Shown in pieces: positions 47,201 through 62,200 of a DNA stretch of 64,000 bases. Positions within the stretch are counted from its first letter, which is position 1; the number at the start of each line of letters is the position of its first letter. The notes beneath the pieces were generated by a model, which was not told the DNA's origin, made no database searches, and was given only the letters and a program-made list of their open reading frames with translations. The stretch is from Apostichopus japonicus (Eukaryota; Echinodermata; Holothuroidea; Aspidochirotida; Stichopodidae), in the NCBI RefSeq assembly GCF_037975245.1, contig NC_092567.1, forward strand, positions 26,022,376 through 26,086,375, written 5' to 3'. Position numbers and translations under genes: made by a program.

Positions 47201-50200
47201 AGAAGGTATACATTCTGTGTAACTTTTCCATGTAAATGTGTTTTAATACAATTATGCAATTAAAGTTGAGAAATTACAATTATCAAATACTGGTTGAAAA
47301 TTTTCAAATAAATTACCAATAACAACGGTGGGTAGTTAAAATGATATTACAATCAATGTAACAAAATAGATGCTAATTAATACAAAAAATCAGTTCAAAC
47401 TGCATTATAAAACAAAACAAAATTCGTTGCAACAATTATCGCCATTAAAAAGTAATTTGAAACCTTAGAAGATACTAATCATTAATCAAGTAACTAAACA
47501 GGGAAATAGCACCCACCAGGTTTGAGTAGCTCAACCACCCTCCCCCCCCCCTCCCCTCTTCCTCCCATTAAGGATTGAAACATTGGACACATGTCCAGCA
47601 GACAGTGACAGTGTGAAATTATTATTGACACATGCAAACGCTATTATAAGTTTACTATGAATGCAATGCAGGGTAGAGCTATTTTTAGTTTACTATTAAC
47701 ACAAAGCAGGAGTAGAGCTGCTTTCAGTTTATTAGTAACTAAAAGCAGGATAAAGCTTGCAGGATTTTTTCCAGTTCTCCCCTTGACAACCAGGTCTTAG
47801 TTTCTGTTTGTCCGACCAGAAAATTAGTTGTCGCAAAAAGTGTAGCAAAATAGCAAAGAATGACCAATACGTACACTGTAGGAGGGATGTGTATTGTTTG
47901 GTGAATAGAGGACCAATATGTACACTGTAGGAGGGATGTGTATTGTTTGGTGAATAGAGGACCAATACTTACACTGTAGGAGGGATGTGTATTGTTTGGT
48001 GAATAGAGGACCAATACGTACACTGTAGGAGGGATGTGTATTGTTTGGTGAATAGAGGACCAATACATACACTGTAGGAGGGATGTGTATTGTTTGGTGA
48101 ATAGAGGACCAATACCTACACTGTAGGAGCGATGTGTATTGTTTGGTGAATAGAGGACCAATACATACACTGTAGGAGGGATGTGTATTGTTTGGTGAAT
48201 AGAGGACCAATACCTACACTGTAGGAGGGATGTGTATTGTTTGGTGAATAGAGGACCAATACCTACACTGTAGGAGGGATGTGTATTGTTTGGTGAATAG
48301 AGGACCAATACCTACACTGTAGGAGGGATGTGTATTGTTTGGTGAATAGAGGACCAATACCTACACTGTAGGAGGGATGTGTATTGTTTGGTGAATAGAG
48401 GACCAATACCTACACTGTAGGAGGGATGTGTATTGTTTGGTGAATAGAGGACCAATACCTACACTGTAGGAGGGATATGTATTGTTTGGTAAATAGAGGA
48501 CCAATACTTACACTGTAGGAGAGATGTGTATTGTTTGGTGAATAGAGGACCAATACCTACACTGTAGGAGGGATGTGTATTGTTTGGTGAATAGAGGACC
48601 AATACGTACAGTGTAGGAGAGATGTGTATTGTTTGGTGAATAGAGGACCAATACCTACACTGTAGGAGGGATGTGTATTGTTTGGTGAATAGAGGACCAA
48701 TACCTACAATGTAGGAGGGATGTGTATTGTTTGGTGAATAGAGGACCAATACCTACACTGTAGGAGGGATGTGTATTGTTTGGTGAATAGAGGACCAATA
48801 CTTACACTGTAGGAGGGATGTGTATTGTTTGGTGAATAGAGGACCAATACCTACACTGTAGGAGGGATGTGTATTGTTTGGTGAATAGAGGACCAATACC
48901 TACACTGTAGGAGGGATGTGTATTGTTTGGTAAATAGAGGACCAATACCTACACTGTAGGAGAGATGTGTATTGTTTGGTAAATAGAGGACCAATACCTA
49001 CACTGTAGGAGGGGTGTGTATTGTTTGGTGAATAGAGGACCAATACGTACAGTGTAGGAGAGATGTGTATTGTTTGGTGAATAGAGGACCAATACCTACA
49101 CTGTAGGAGGGATGTGTATTGTTTGGTGAATAGAGGACCAATATGTACACTGTAGGAGGGATGTGTATTGTATGGTGAATAGAGGACCAATATGTACACT
49201 GTAGGAGGGATGTGTATTGTTTGGTGAATAGAGGACCAATATGTACACTGTAGGAGGGATGTGTATTGTTTGGTGAATAGAGGACCAATATGTACACTGT
49301 AGGAGGGATGTGTATTGTTTGGTGAATAGAGGACCAATATGTACACTGTAGGAGGGATGTGTATTGTATGGTGAATAGAGGACCAATATGTACACTGTAG
49401 GAGGGATGTGTATTGTATGGTGAATAGAGGACCAATATGTACACTGTAGGAGGGATGTGTATTGTTTGGTGAATAGAGGACCAATATGTACACTGTAGGA
49501 GGGATGTGTATTGTTTGGTGAATAGAGGACCAATACCTACACTGTAGGAGGGATGTGTATTGTTTGGTGAATAGAGGACCAATACTTACACTGTAGGAGG
49601 GAAATGTATTGTTTGGTGAATAGAGGACCAATATGTACACTGTAGGAGGGATGTGTATTGTTTGGTGAATAGAGGACCAATACCTACACTGTAGGAGGGA
49701 TGTGTATTGTTTGGTGAATAGAGGACCAATACATACACTGTAGGAGGGATGTGTATTGTTTGGTGAATAGAGGACCAATACCTACACTGTAGGAGGGATG
49801 TGTATTGTTTGGTGAATAGAGGACCAATACATACACTGTTGGAGGGATGTGTATTGTTTGGTGAATAGAGGACCAATACCTACACTGTAGGAGGGATGTG
49901 TATTGCTTGGTGAATAGAGGACCAATACATACACTGTAGGAGGGATGTGTATTGTTTGGTGAATAGAGGACCAATACCTACACTGTAGGAGGGATGTGTA
50001 TTGTTTGGTGAATAGAGGACCAATACATACACTGTTGGAGGGATGTGTATTGTTTGGTGAATAGAGGACCAATACCTACACTGTAGGAGGGATGTGTATT
50101 GTTTGGTGAATAGAGGACCAATACTTACACTGTAGGAGGGATGTGCATTGTTTGGTGAATAGAGGACCAATACGTACACTGTAGGAGGGATGTGTATTGT

Positions 50201-53200
50201 TTGGTGAATAGAGGACCAATACGTACACTGTAGGAGGGATGTGTATTGTTTGGTGAATAGAGGACCAATACCTACACTGTAGGAGGGATGTGCATTGTTT
50301 GGTGAATAGAGGACCAATACGTACACTGTAGGAGGGATGTGTATTGTTTGGTGAATAGAGGACCAATACCTACACTGTAGGAGGGATGTGTATTGTTTGG
50401 TGAATAGAGGACCAATACTTACACTGTAGGAGGGATGTGTATTGCTTGGTGAATAGAGGACCAATATGTACACTGTAGGAGGGATGTGTATTGTTTGGTG
50501 AATAGAGGACCAATACTTACACTGTAGGAGGGATGTGTATTGCTTGGTGAATAGAGGACCAATACATACACTGTAGGAGGGATGTGTATTGTTTGGTGAA
50601 TAGAGGACCAATACCTACACTGTAGGAGGGATGTGTATTGTTTGGTGAATAGAGGACCAATACCTACACTGTAGGAGGGATGTGTATTGTTTGGTGAATA
50701 GAGGACCAATACCTACACTGTAGGAGGGATGTGTATTGTTTGGTGAATAGAGGACCAATACTTACACTGTAGGAGGGATGTGTATTGCTTGGTGAATAGA
50801 GGACCAATACATACACTGTAGGAGGGATGTGTATTGTTTGGTGAATAGAGGACCAATACCTACACTGTAGGAGGAATGTGCATTGTTTGGTGAATAGAGG
50901 ACCAATACGTACACTGTAGGAGGGATGTGTATTGTTTGGTGAATAGAGGACCAATACGTACACTGTAGGAGGGATGTGTATTGTTTGGTGAATAGAGGAC
51001 CAATACTTACACTGTAGGAGGGATGTGTATTGCTTGGTGAATAGAGGACCAATACATACACTGTAGGAGGGATGTGTATTGCTTGGTGAATAGAGGACCA
51101 ATACATACACTGTAGGAGGGATGTGTATTGTTTGGTGAATAGAGGACCAATACCTACACTGTAGGAGGGATGTGTATTGTTTGGTGAATAGAGGACCAAT
51201 ACATACACTGTAGGAGGGATGTGTATTGTTTGGTGAATAGAGGACCAATATGTACACTGTAGGAGGGATGTGTATTGTTTGGTGAATAGAGGACCAATAC
51301 ATACACTGTTGGAGGGATGTGTATTGTTTGGTGAATAGAGGACCAATACCTACACTGTAGGAGGGATGTGTATTGCTTGGTGAATAGAGGACCAATATGT
51401 ACACTGTTGGAGGGATGTGTATTGTTTGGTGAATAGAGGACCAATACCTACACTGTAGGAGGGATGTGTATTGTTTGGTGAATAGAGGACCAATACTTAC
51501 ACTGTAGGAGGGATGTGCATTGTTTGGTGAATAGAGGACCAATATGTACACTGTAGGAGGGATGTGTATTGTTTGGTGAATAGAGGACCAATACATACAC
51601 TGTAGGAGGGATGTGTATTGTTTGGTGAATAGAGGACCAATATGTACACTGTAGGAGGGATGTGTATTGTTTGGTGAATAGAGGACCAATACGTACACTG
51701 TAGGAGGGATGTGTATTGTTTGGTGAATAGAGGACCAATACCTACACTGTAGGAGGGATGTGCATTGTTTGGTGAATAGAGGACCAATACCTACACTGTA
51801 GGAGGGATGTGTATTGTTTGGTGAATAGAGGACCAATACCTACACTGTAGGAGGGATGTGTATTGTTTGGTGAATAGAGGACCAATACGTACACTGTAGG
51901 AGGGATGTGTATTGTTTGGTGAATAGAGGACCAATACCTACACTGTAGGAGGGATGTGTATTGTTTGGTGAACAGAGGACCAATATGTACACTGTAGGAG
52001 GGATGTGTATTGTTTGGTGAATAGAGGACCAATACATACACTGTAGGAGGGATGTGCATTGTTTGGTGAATAGAGGACCAATATGTACACTGTAGGAGGG
52101 ATGTGTATTGTTTGGTGAATAGAGGACCAATACCTACACTGTAGGAGGGATGTGTATTGTTTGGTGAATAGAGGACCAATACTTACACTGTAGGAGGGAT
52201 GTGTATTGTTTGGTGAATAGAGGACCAATACCTACACTGTAGGAGGGATGTGTATTGTTTGGTGAATAGAGGACCAATATGTACACTGTAGGAGGGATGT
52301 GTATTGTTTGGTGAATAGAGGACCAATACCTACACTGTAGGAGGGATGTGTATTGTTTGGTGAATAGAGGACCAATATGTACACTGTAGGAGGGATGTGT
52401 ATTGTTTGGTGAATAGAGGACCAATATGTACACTGTAGGAGGGATATGTATTGTTTGGTGAATAGAGGACCAATACCTACACTGTAGGAGGGATGTGTAT
52501 TGTTTGGTGAATAGAGGACCAATATGTACACTGTAGGAGGGATGTGTATTGTTTGGTGAATAGAGGACCAATATGTACACTGTAGGAGGGATGTGTATTG
52601 TTTGGTGAATAGAGGACCAATACCTACACTGTAGGAGGGATGTGTATTGTTTGGTGAATAGAGGACCAATACCTACACTGTAGGAGGGATGTGTATTGTT
52701 TGGTGAATAGAGGACCAATACCTACACTGTAGGAGGGAAATGTATTGTTTGGTGAATAGAGGACCAATATGTACACTGTAGGAGGGATATGTATTGTTTG
52801 GTGAATAGAGGACCAATACCTACACTGTAGGAGGGATGTGTATTGTTTGGTGAATAGAGGACCAATACCTACACTGTAGGAGGGATGTGTATTGCTTGGT
52901 GAATAGAGGACCAATACCTACACTGTAGGAGGGATGTGTATTGTTTGGTGAATAGAGGACCAATACGTACAGTGTAGGAGGGATGTGTATTGTTTGGTGA
53001 ATAGAGGACCAATACCTACACTGTAGGAGGGATATGTATTGCTTGGTGAATAGAGGACCAATACCTACACTGTAGGAGGGATATGTATTGCTTGGTGAAT
53101 AGAGGACCATCTTAGGGACGGTGAAACTGCCTCCAGGGTCGATCATATTCCTACCAGTGATAACAAATAGTTTACTACTGTACCCTTTTTATTTATAAAT

Positions 53201-56200
53201 TCTCAATGTAATGGAATATGATATAAACAACGAGCCATCTGTCAGAAGACCTCCAAAGCTAATTCTGGTAATCCCAACAGAAAGTTGATCATCTTGGACG
53301 ACAATTACAAAATTTGCCCTGTAATGTTAACTGTACACAAGAAATCACTAAACACAGTCATTTTACATAGTATTCATCATCTGGATATCGACAAATCAAG
53401 CCATTCGTGTACATCTTTTCTGTTTAAAATAAAATGTATTATTTTGTACATAAACAGGTTGACAACAAATGGAGAGAAGACGAAAAATAAAAATATAACT
53501 TAAAAAAACCAAAGAACTAAAACACAAGATGTGACTAGAGTTTGTAAGCAGTGCAGCCAGAGGAGGTGAAAGGTATGACACAAAGCATTGGTTGAGAAGA
53601 TTAGTACAGAATGGTTAGATGAAGTCGAAGTATGCTTGAGACAAGTCTGTTATTATACAGTAGCAGTTCTCTGTGGTCTTCGATCATGGATCTATGCCAC
53701 GTTGTCCTGAAAATTAGGAGAAATTGAAGCAAGTGTTAGGCTAATGTTAGTACCATTGGCGAAGGTGACAGTGAGCAGGGTTCTAATACACTATCAAGTG
53801 ACTAAATCAACATATCTCTCAAATAAAATTTGTTCATTTCTCATACATATATTTTATATGCATCTACCAGAACAAAACTTTCCTATTATTGTGAACAATT
53901 CAAGAGGAAATTGCCCAAATACGTTGTAGAAGTCAGCCATTACCCATTCAATGATAGATACTACCCACAGACCAGTTCCGTTCTTATATTTTATTTTATG
54001 GATTCTCGATTTGCACTATTTTTTTCCATATCTTGACGGATATATCATTATTCGGTTCAATTTTCTGATATTGTTTTGAAATAGTTGCTAACTTTAATAA
54101 TGTACCTTGAATCAAACTCAGTGACCTCAGAAATGCCATGTAAATTATCTTGATGGTGTTATTTGACTCTGAAGCGTTGAAAACAGTTAGGTATCAATTC
54201 AAAATTAGGATGCTGAGAGGGCTGCAGCCATCGTACAGCCAGGCTGTGTAGGGGGCTGCAGCCATCCTGTAGCCAGGCTGTGTAGGGGGCTGCAGCCATC
54301 CTGTAGCCAGGCTGTGTAGGGGGCTGCAGCCATCCTGTAGCCAAGTTGCGTAGTGCTCTGCAGTTTTATACAATAGACACTGCAGGTCTGTAGAGGTGAT
54401 GCCTATTGTTTGATATTGATTCATCCTAGCTGAGCAGGATCTTGCAGCTGCTGCAGCTCTTCTGTTTGGCACGGTGCGTAAGTGATCTCGGTTAGTTATG
54501 TAATGCAATGTAAAGTATTTAATGACTATTTGAGGATAATTATGTTAATTTATCTAGAATATGTTAATTGGTTATAAGGACACCTCACAATACCAACAGT
54601 TAGTAACCATGAAGATTTGTTAATTTAATAGGTGTTATTGAAAGAGCATGTCTGACAAACCAGTATTTTCTAGATGATATTACTTTAGTAGGACATTAAA
54701 ACCAACGTTTATCCATTATGAATATACACAAGTAGTCTAAGGCTGTTTTGTTTTGGGGTTGGGGTGAGGATTGGTGGGATGAAGTGGGGTGGGGTGGGGA
54801 TGGGGTGTGGTGGAGTTAGGATAACAGGATGTGAGGAAGCAAGGTGGGCAGGAGACATTACATTACCAACACTGTCATCTGCTTTCAGATTGAGACAAAA
54901 CAACAACAGAAATCATTTAAAGCAAACAAATAAAACAAATAGGACAACATATTCAAAGTGAGAGAAAGATAGAGAAAGCATCTGACAACAAATGATCCAT
55001 CTACTAGTCTTTAGAAGTTACATCTTCCATTTTCCCATAAAAGATGTTTTGCTGAACTGAATGATGAAATGCTGTCCATTAGGGATGAAAGCATGAGATG
55101 GTTGTAGTGACCTTAAATACCTGATTCCCAATTCAAAAGTGTAAGATGAGGGCCTAAGTTACAGTCTGCTCATTTACGTGATAGATTACAAAACTTCACG
55201 ACTGGATTCCACATTAACTGTGTCAAGAAACATTTATGATTCACATAAACTATATCAAGAAACATTAATGATCCACATTAACTATTGCAAGAAACATGAA
55301 TCATCTTAAAGACAAAACTTAAAGAGTGTCATTTCAGTGATGAGTGAACAAAACACTTTACTGGCATAATAGAGTGGCAAACTCAACATGTGGACCACAA
55401 CAGTCATTTAAGGAGGCATAGAAACATGCAGTTTGCAGAGAAAGTACCCACTCGGCTGGGAGGGCCGGGAAGGGGATGAAAGGGGGATGAGAGGCACTCA
55501 AGCTAGAGGAAGTGCAGAGAAATGTCCTTGCTGTGATTTATTTGCAGAAATTTATTTTTATGAGGCAGATTTATCGGAGGCAGAATGGTAGAGGGTAAAG
55601 ACAGCTTTGAGAGGGTGGTGGCGTGATGGCTTGGAACAATTACTGTAAGGTGTAGAAAAAGCCCAAACCATCCAGATCAGATTTTAGCCTAGGCCAGAGG
55701 TCACTGATATGCTGTTAGTCTTGGTAGTAACATTTGCACAACATGTTGCAGAAATACTTTTGTGAAATAATTTTGTTACTAATAATCAAGTTCTTAGACA
55801 AAATTTTCCAGAGCAGTTTAAAATGGATACCGAGACCCAAGAGTCAAATTTAACACTGCCAGAGAGTAACTATCACCTGAAAAGACAACATTCCTATTTG
55901 AACTCTTTCACAGAATTAAGTACTTACATACTAAAGATAACACTACATCCTGGAAATGAGATTTTAAGATCGCATGCTCAACAGATTCTTTTTAGTCACT
56001 GTTCTCGTACATCATGTCTAGGACTTTGTGTTCCAAGCATTTTCAGAAGAAAGTAAAGGTTAAAATGATTTAACTATCTTTACAAGGAAAAGTCACTCTG
56101 GACAGAACCTAATTCCCTAATATCCAGTCTGATCTCTATAATAAACTTACAGTAGGATTGTGCTCATGTGATCAACCCTTACACTGTGTGAAAGAAAACA

Positions 56201-59200
56201 CAATAAAACTATCATCTGAAAAGAATCTTTCAATTCCCAAACGTTACCATGGAGATGAGATCCTGACGAACAAAGACCTCACATTAACCTGATCCCATTC
56301 TCCTGACATCAGGTCTAGGACTTAGTGTTCAGAGCATTTCAGTGGAGAGCAAACAGTTCAACACAAACTTTCAGCCATCTTTTCAAGTACAGTCACCATG
56401 GAGACAAACCTAAGTTCTGATGCTGGTCTCAATCCTCTTACATCAGGACTGTGGTCATGTGACTGCACCACCTGATGCAGTATGCATTTAGGAGCTCGAA
56501 GTGAGAATGAGTAGGATTAAAATGATAAATTAACAGGGCTTACCTGGTTCATGACAATAGGTTCACCAGCTCCCTGTTCTTTTCTTCTTTGCAAGTAATC
56601 TTCGTGTTCTTTCTGTAGCTTCTCCTTCTTTTCTTTTACAATTTCATCGTACATCACCCTATATTCTTCCAACTCTTCCTCCGTGAAGACATCTTTTTGT
56701 TGTAAATCCTACAGAATGAACAAAATATCAACCCTGTTTTAAGGAACATCAACAGCAATTCACAATTTTAAGACATTTTTCAAATTTCAGGAAAGAATTC
56801 TCCGTCATTGAAAATACCTCACTGTGAGGGCAATTGAGGAACAATCTATGATATAGGAGGATCTTCTTCAAAGGCAAGCTAAAAACGAAAATAGATGAAG
56901 GACATGTAAAAAACAAACACATGGACAGACAACTTCATTAAGCCAGAGTGGTTTGCCCATAATCTGTTGTGGCTTCAGTTTGCTTTTGAATAAAAATGAT
57001 ACCAAGATCAAAACATCTACACATGTATCAAGTCATCTAACTTATACATTAATCTACACATCATGTCATCTAACTTATACATTCATCTACACATCAAGCC
57101 ATCTAACTTATACATTAATCTACACATCATGTCATCTAACTTATACATTAATCTACACATCAAGTCATCTAACTTATACATTCATCTACACATCAAGGGT
57201 CATCTAACTTATACATTAATCTACACATCAAGCCATCTAACTTATACATTCATCTACACATCAAGCCATCTAACTTATACATTAATCTACACATCATGTC
57301 ATCTAACTTATACATTAATCTACACATCAAGTCATCTAACTTATACATTCATCTACACATCAAGGGTCATCTAACTTATACATTAATCTACACATCATGT
57401 CATCTAACTTATACATTCATCTACACATCAAGCCATCTAACTTATACATTAATCTACACATCATGTCATCTAACTTATACATTAATCTACACATCAAGCC
57501 ATCTAACTTATACATTCATCTACACATCAAGGGTCATCTAACTTATACATTAATCTACACATCAAGCCATCTAACTTATACATTAATCTACACATCAAGG
57601 GTCATCTAACTTATACATTAATCTGCACATCATGTCATCTAACTTATACATTAATCTACACATCAAGCCATCTAACTTATACATTAATCTACACATCAAG
57701 GGTCATCTAACTTATACATTCATCTACACATCAAGGGTCATCTAACTTATACATTAATCTACACATCAAGCCATCTAACTTATACATTAATCTACACATC
57801 AAGGGTCATCTAACTTATACATTAATCTGCACATCAAGCCATCTAACTTATACATTAATCTACACATCAAGCCATCTAACTTATACATTAATCTACACAT
57901 CAAGGGTCATCTAACTTATACATTAATCTACACATCAAGGGTCATCTAACTTATACATTAATCTACACATCAAGTCATCTAACTTATACATTCATCTACA
58001 CATCAAGGGTCATCTAACTTATACATTAATCTACACATCAAGCCATCTAACTTATACATTAATCTACACATCAAGGGTCATCTAACTTAAACATTAATCT
58101 ACACATCATGTCATCTAACTTATACATTCATCTACACATCATGTCATCTAACTTATACATTCATCTACACATCATGTCATCTAACTTATACATTCATCTA
58201 CACATCATGTCATCTAACTTATACATTAATCTACACATCAAGTCATCTAACTTATACAGTAATCCACACATCAAGCCATCTAACTTATACATTAATCCAC
58301 ACATCAAGTCATCTAACTTATACATTCATCTACACATCAAGCCATCTAACTTATACATTCATCTACACATCAAGCCATCTAACTTATACATTAATCTACA
58401 CATCAAGCCATCTAACTTATACATTAATCTACACATCAAGTCATCTAACTTATACATTCATCTACACATCAAGCCATCTAACTTATACATTCATCTACAC
58501 ATCAAGTCATCTAACTTATACATTAATCTACACATCAAGCCATCTAACTTATACATTCATCTACACATCAAGCCATCTAACTTATACATTCATCTACACA
58601 TCAAGCCATATATACATTAATATACACATCAAGCCATCTAACTTATACATTCATCTACACATCAAGCCATCTAACTTATACATTCATCTACACAGGCTTT
58701 TGGCAGTAGTTGAGCAGTGTTGTTACTGTGTTTTTTTTTTTCTCTCTTAGGTGAAAGGTATGTCAAAGTTTCTAGAAAAGATTGCCTTGACAACGATGCA
58801 GTCATCTTACCTCCCAGCCTTCATCCTTTTCAAAAGACTCCTTTTTTGTGGCTGTCAAGAATTCTTCTAAGGTCACTAGTTTGTTGTTATCTGTATCAAT
58901 CTGTAATAACCGCAAACAATGAAAACTTGATTTACGAGAGGTGTAAGATTGATGAAATACTTCCTATGTGGGAACATGAACTGTGCTGATATCAGGTTTC
59001 ATGATCCGAATTAGTTTCATGAACCAAGGATATAAGAAAAGGGGTGTGGTGAGCACCCCTTTCACGGACCCAAGGATAAGAAAAGAGATGTGGTGGGACC
59101 CCTCTTCATGGACCCAAGGATATAAGAAAAGGGGTGTCGAAAGACCCTATTTCATGGACCCAAGGATATCAGAATGGGATGTGTTGAGGAGGAAAGCTCA

Positions 59201-62200
59201 CATCATAAACATTTTAGGAATACAATTTGTGGTTTCCTAAGGCTTCCTGACAAACTGAATGCTATACTGTCTCTGAGAGGGGGAGTAGAGAAAGGGGGGT
59301 GGTGGGAGGAGGGATGGACTTTGCAGCAACATACAATTTTTTGAGTAGCATAATGTCAAATGCAATGAATTTCAACAGAACAGACATCAAAAGTCAAGAT
59401 AATATCTTCTTCAACTAATTCATAATTCAAATGGAATCTCTTTGTTACTACATTACCATCGGTGCCTACATATGAAATATGTTTGGTGCCCAATGTGATG
59501 TCTTTCATACTGAACACATTATGATATCACTACATACAATACGATACCTTTAGTACTGTATATGAAATGATACCCTTGGTGCCATATGTGATATGATATA
59601 TCTGATAATTTATGTGATGTCATCTCTTTTGCAGTCTATATTTGAAGCTATATAGAGTTTCTCTACCAATGCATGTAAACCTCGAAGCAAAGTTAGCATC
59701 CCGTCACAACCACTAAGAAAGGTTAACTTGAAGGGTTCATCACAGTTTGCAAACTAGGCATGAGAGATTGGCTTGTTAGTAAAAGATGGTTCTTATGCCA
59801 TTCGGCTTCCCTTGAGAAGCATGCAGGGGTAGTAAGATTCAACTGATCTTAGAAGAAGTTGATTTACATCACATTCTATCCTTAAAGGGATATTTCGGTG
59901 GCTGAATTTGATTGCTCAATAAAAATGCTGGAAATGTTCTGTATCTTTAGGTTGAAAGCACATAATTGTGTTGGCGAATAATTTTTCAAATTTGGTGGTA
60001 TTTTGTGAATGCATCTGGCAAATGAGTGAATGATGTCAATCTTTTTGTTTTTCTCTATCTTTAATATTGAAACTATATTCATTCATACTTAGTAAAGATT
60101 CCTAAATCCTATTGGTCCATTCAGGTCAGCTGACCGTGGTTAATCCTGTGAGTAATGCACGGTAAAATTACGGGGCATCACTTTAACAAATCTTTGGTTA
60201 TATGTAACCAAAAATGTTTTGTTTTATGATTTTTCCCCCACACAAATGGTATTGTATGAATGAACGGGGTTAATCAACGGTCTAGCGTGCGTTACTCACA
60301 TGATTAATGCACTCCGGGTGTTAATGCTATCGCTGGATGCACTCGGTCTCCGCCCTCGTGCATCGCTTGCATTATCCCCCGATCGTGCGTTGATTAACCC
60401 CTTATTCTATATATTTACCTACACAGGCATTTTATAGAAGTCAGTTTCTTTATGTTTAACTGTTTTATTTTTCGGCTCTCTCTCTTTGAAATGAAGATAC
60501 TAGTTTCCCATCTTTACCTCTTTCATGACATGTTCCCTCATACGATAAATTTCTTCAAATTTTTCTTTGGGGTCTGCATCAGTATCTTTATAAATCTCCT
60601 CCACCTGAATGAAGAAAATGCAACAACTGAAGAAGAAGAGCCTGGCTTGGACGGTTATAGAAATGAGGAATAAAGAGAGTACTGTAGCACGAAATGATGC
60701 AGAGTAGGGTTATCCTAAAGCAACATCAATTATGTTATTTTGTCCTTTTCTTGTCTTGTTTTTGCATGACAAAAGTTGCATTTCTTTTAAAGGTCATTTT
60801 TTGAGAAGATGGAAATCGAATAAACCTTGTAATTTCTTGTCATTTGGCCAAGAAAAAAATTAAATTTGTAAAGGAAATGGAAAATGGGCTGTAAACAACA
60901 AATTAAAGAATTTCCAAATCATCGCAAACCTTTAAGACCATGTTCACATTCTGCTCTATAAATTTCATGTATAATAAATTTCAGTCAAGAAATTTGAATA
61001 AATAAATTTGAATAAATTTCAGTTTCTAATGAGGAATTACACGAAATGCACAGAGACAGAAGTGCCCAAGTCGGGCGAAATGGTCAATTTATTGCCTCAA
61101 ATAGTTGAGTTTCTTGTCAAGACGACTTACTGGATGTAAGTGTAATTTGCACAAATTGAAATGTTGCTTGTTAGGAATTAGTAACACCTTCACCCTTGGC
61201 TACCAGTGATGCTGCTGATGACACTTCAATTCTCCCTACCTCTTTTTGGAGATTCTCCCTACCTCTTTTTGGACATGCTCCCTCATTCGAGCCACCTCTT
61301 CCATGATTTCTCGTTGATCTCTGTTGGTGTCTTTGAATATTCTACTGACCTAAAAACACATTCCTTGTCAATCAGTAGACGTGTGTAAACATCATCGAAA
61401 CCTCTCAAATTTACTCTTGTAAGCAACTAGTCACATGTTACTTCTCAAGCAACATTACCATTATGCACATCTCAGAACACCTACATTGTGTTTTTTCACT
61501 CAAAGTAATTTGATCCGTTCATCTACAGAAGTCTCCTTACCTCTATCAAGAACATCTCAATTGTCAACTAAATCGGCCTGGCCACAAACATCACTTCAGG
61601 TTCTTACATAGACCTATAATGTCTATGCAACATATCTTACTGTACATATGTTGTATGCTTAAACATTAGATATATTGAAATACACATTGTAAAGCATCAG
61701 GCTTCTCCATCAGACCCCCCCCCCCCCTCCCCCAGCACATCTGATATGTGACTAATGCAATGATACAACCTAACAGTATATTATGAGTTTCCACAAGTGT
61801 AGGACAAGAAATTTACATTGTGAATGCTATCCAACAAGAGGTTCATTAAAGTGAAATAAAGCCCTCAAATAATTGTCTACAGCAGAATGAAAATGTTTAG
61901 TATCGATAAGTATCCAAATAAACACTGTATACCCTAGCTTCTCAACCTTGGTTCCAGCCTACAGTATTTTTAAAATGAGCCATTCCATGAGACAAGTCTT
62001 TTTCAACATGTGAATCCAATTCTAGAAAGTACTTGTAAACATTTCTAAACAGAATTTATTGACAAACTAAGGCTCAAGTTAAACCGTGTAATTACAAAAT
62101 TAATATCAAACTAAATTATTTATGTCGCTGTTGCTAATGGCTGCTACATTCTATGAATATCCAAGACAACTTCTACCTCGACCTTAAAAACAAAAAAATT

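Noticed and set aside
47739-53146. Many overlapping minus-strand ORFs of 96-390 codons ([14 protein letters not shown] type)
   Set aside because: They read a 49-bp non-coding unit that lacks minus-strand stops in every phase; since 49 is not a multiple of three, all three frames stay open. They lie in a nucleobindin intron.
47870-58695. CRISPR-like regularly spaced repeats
   Set aside because: The arrays are contiguous tandem repeats without unique spacers, and the context is a eukaryotic intron.
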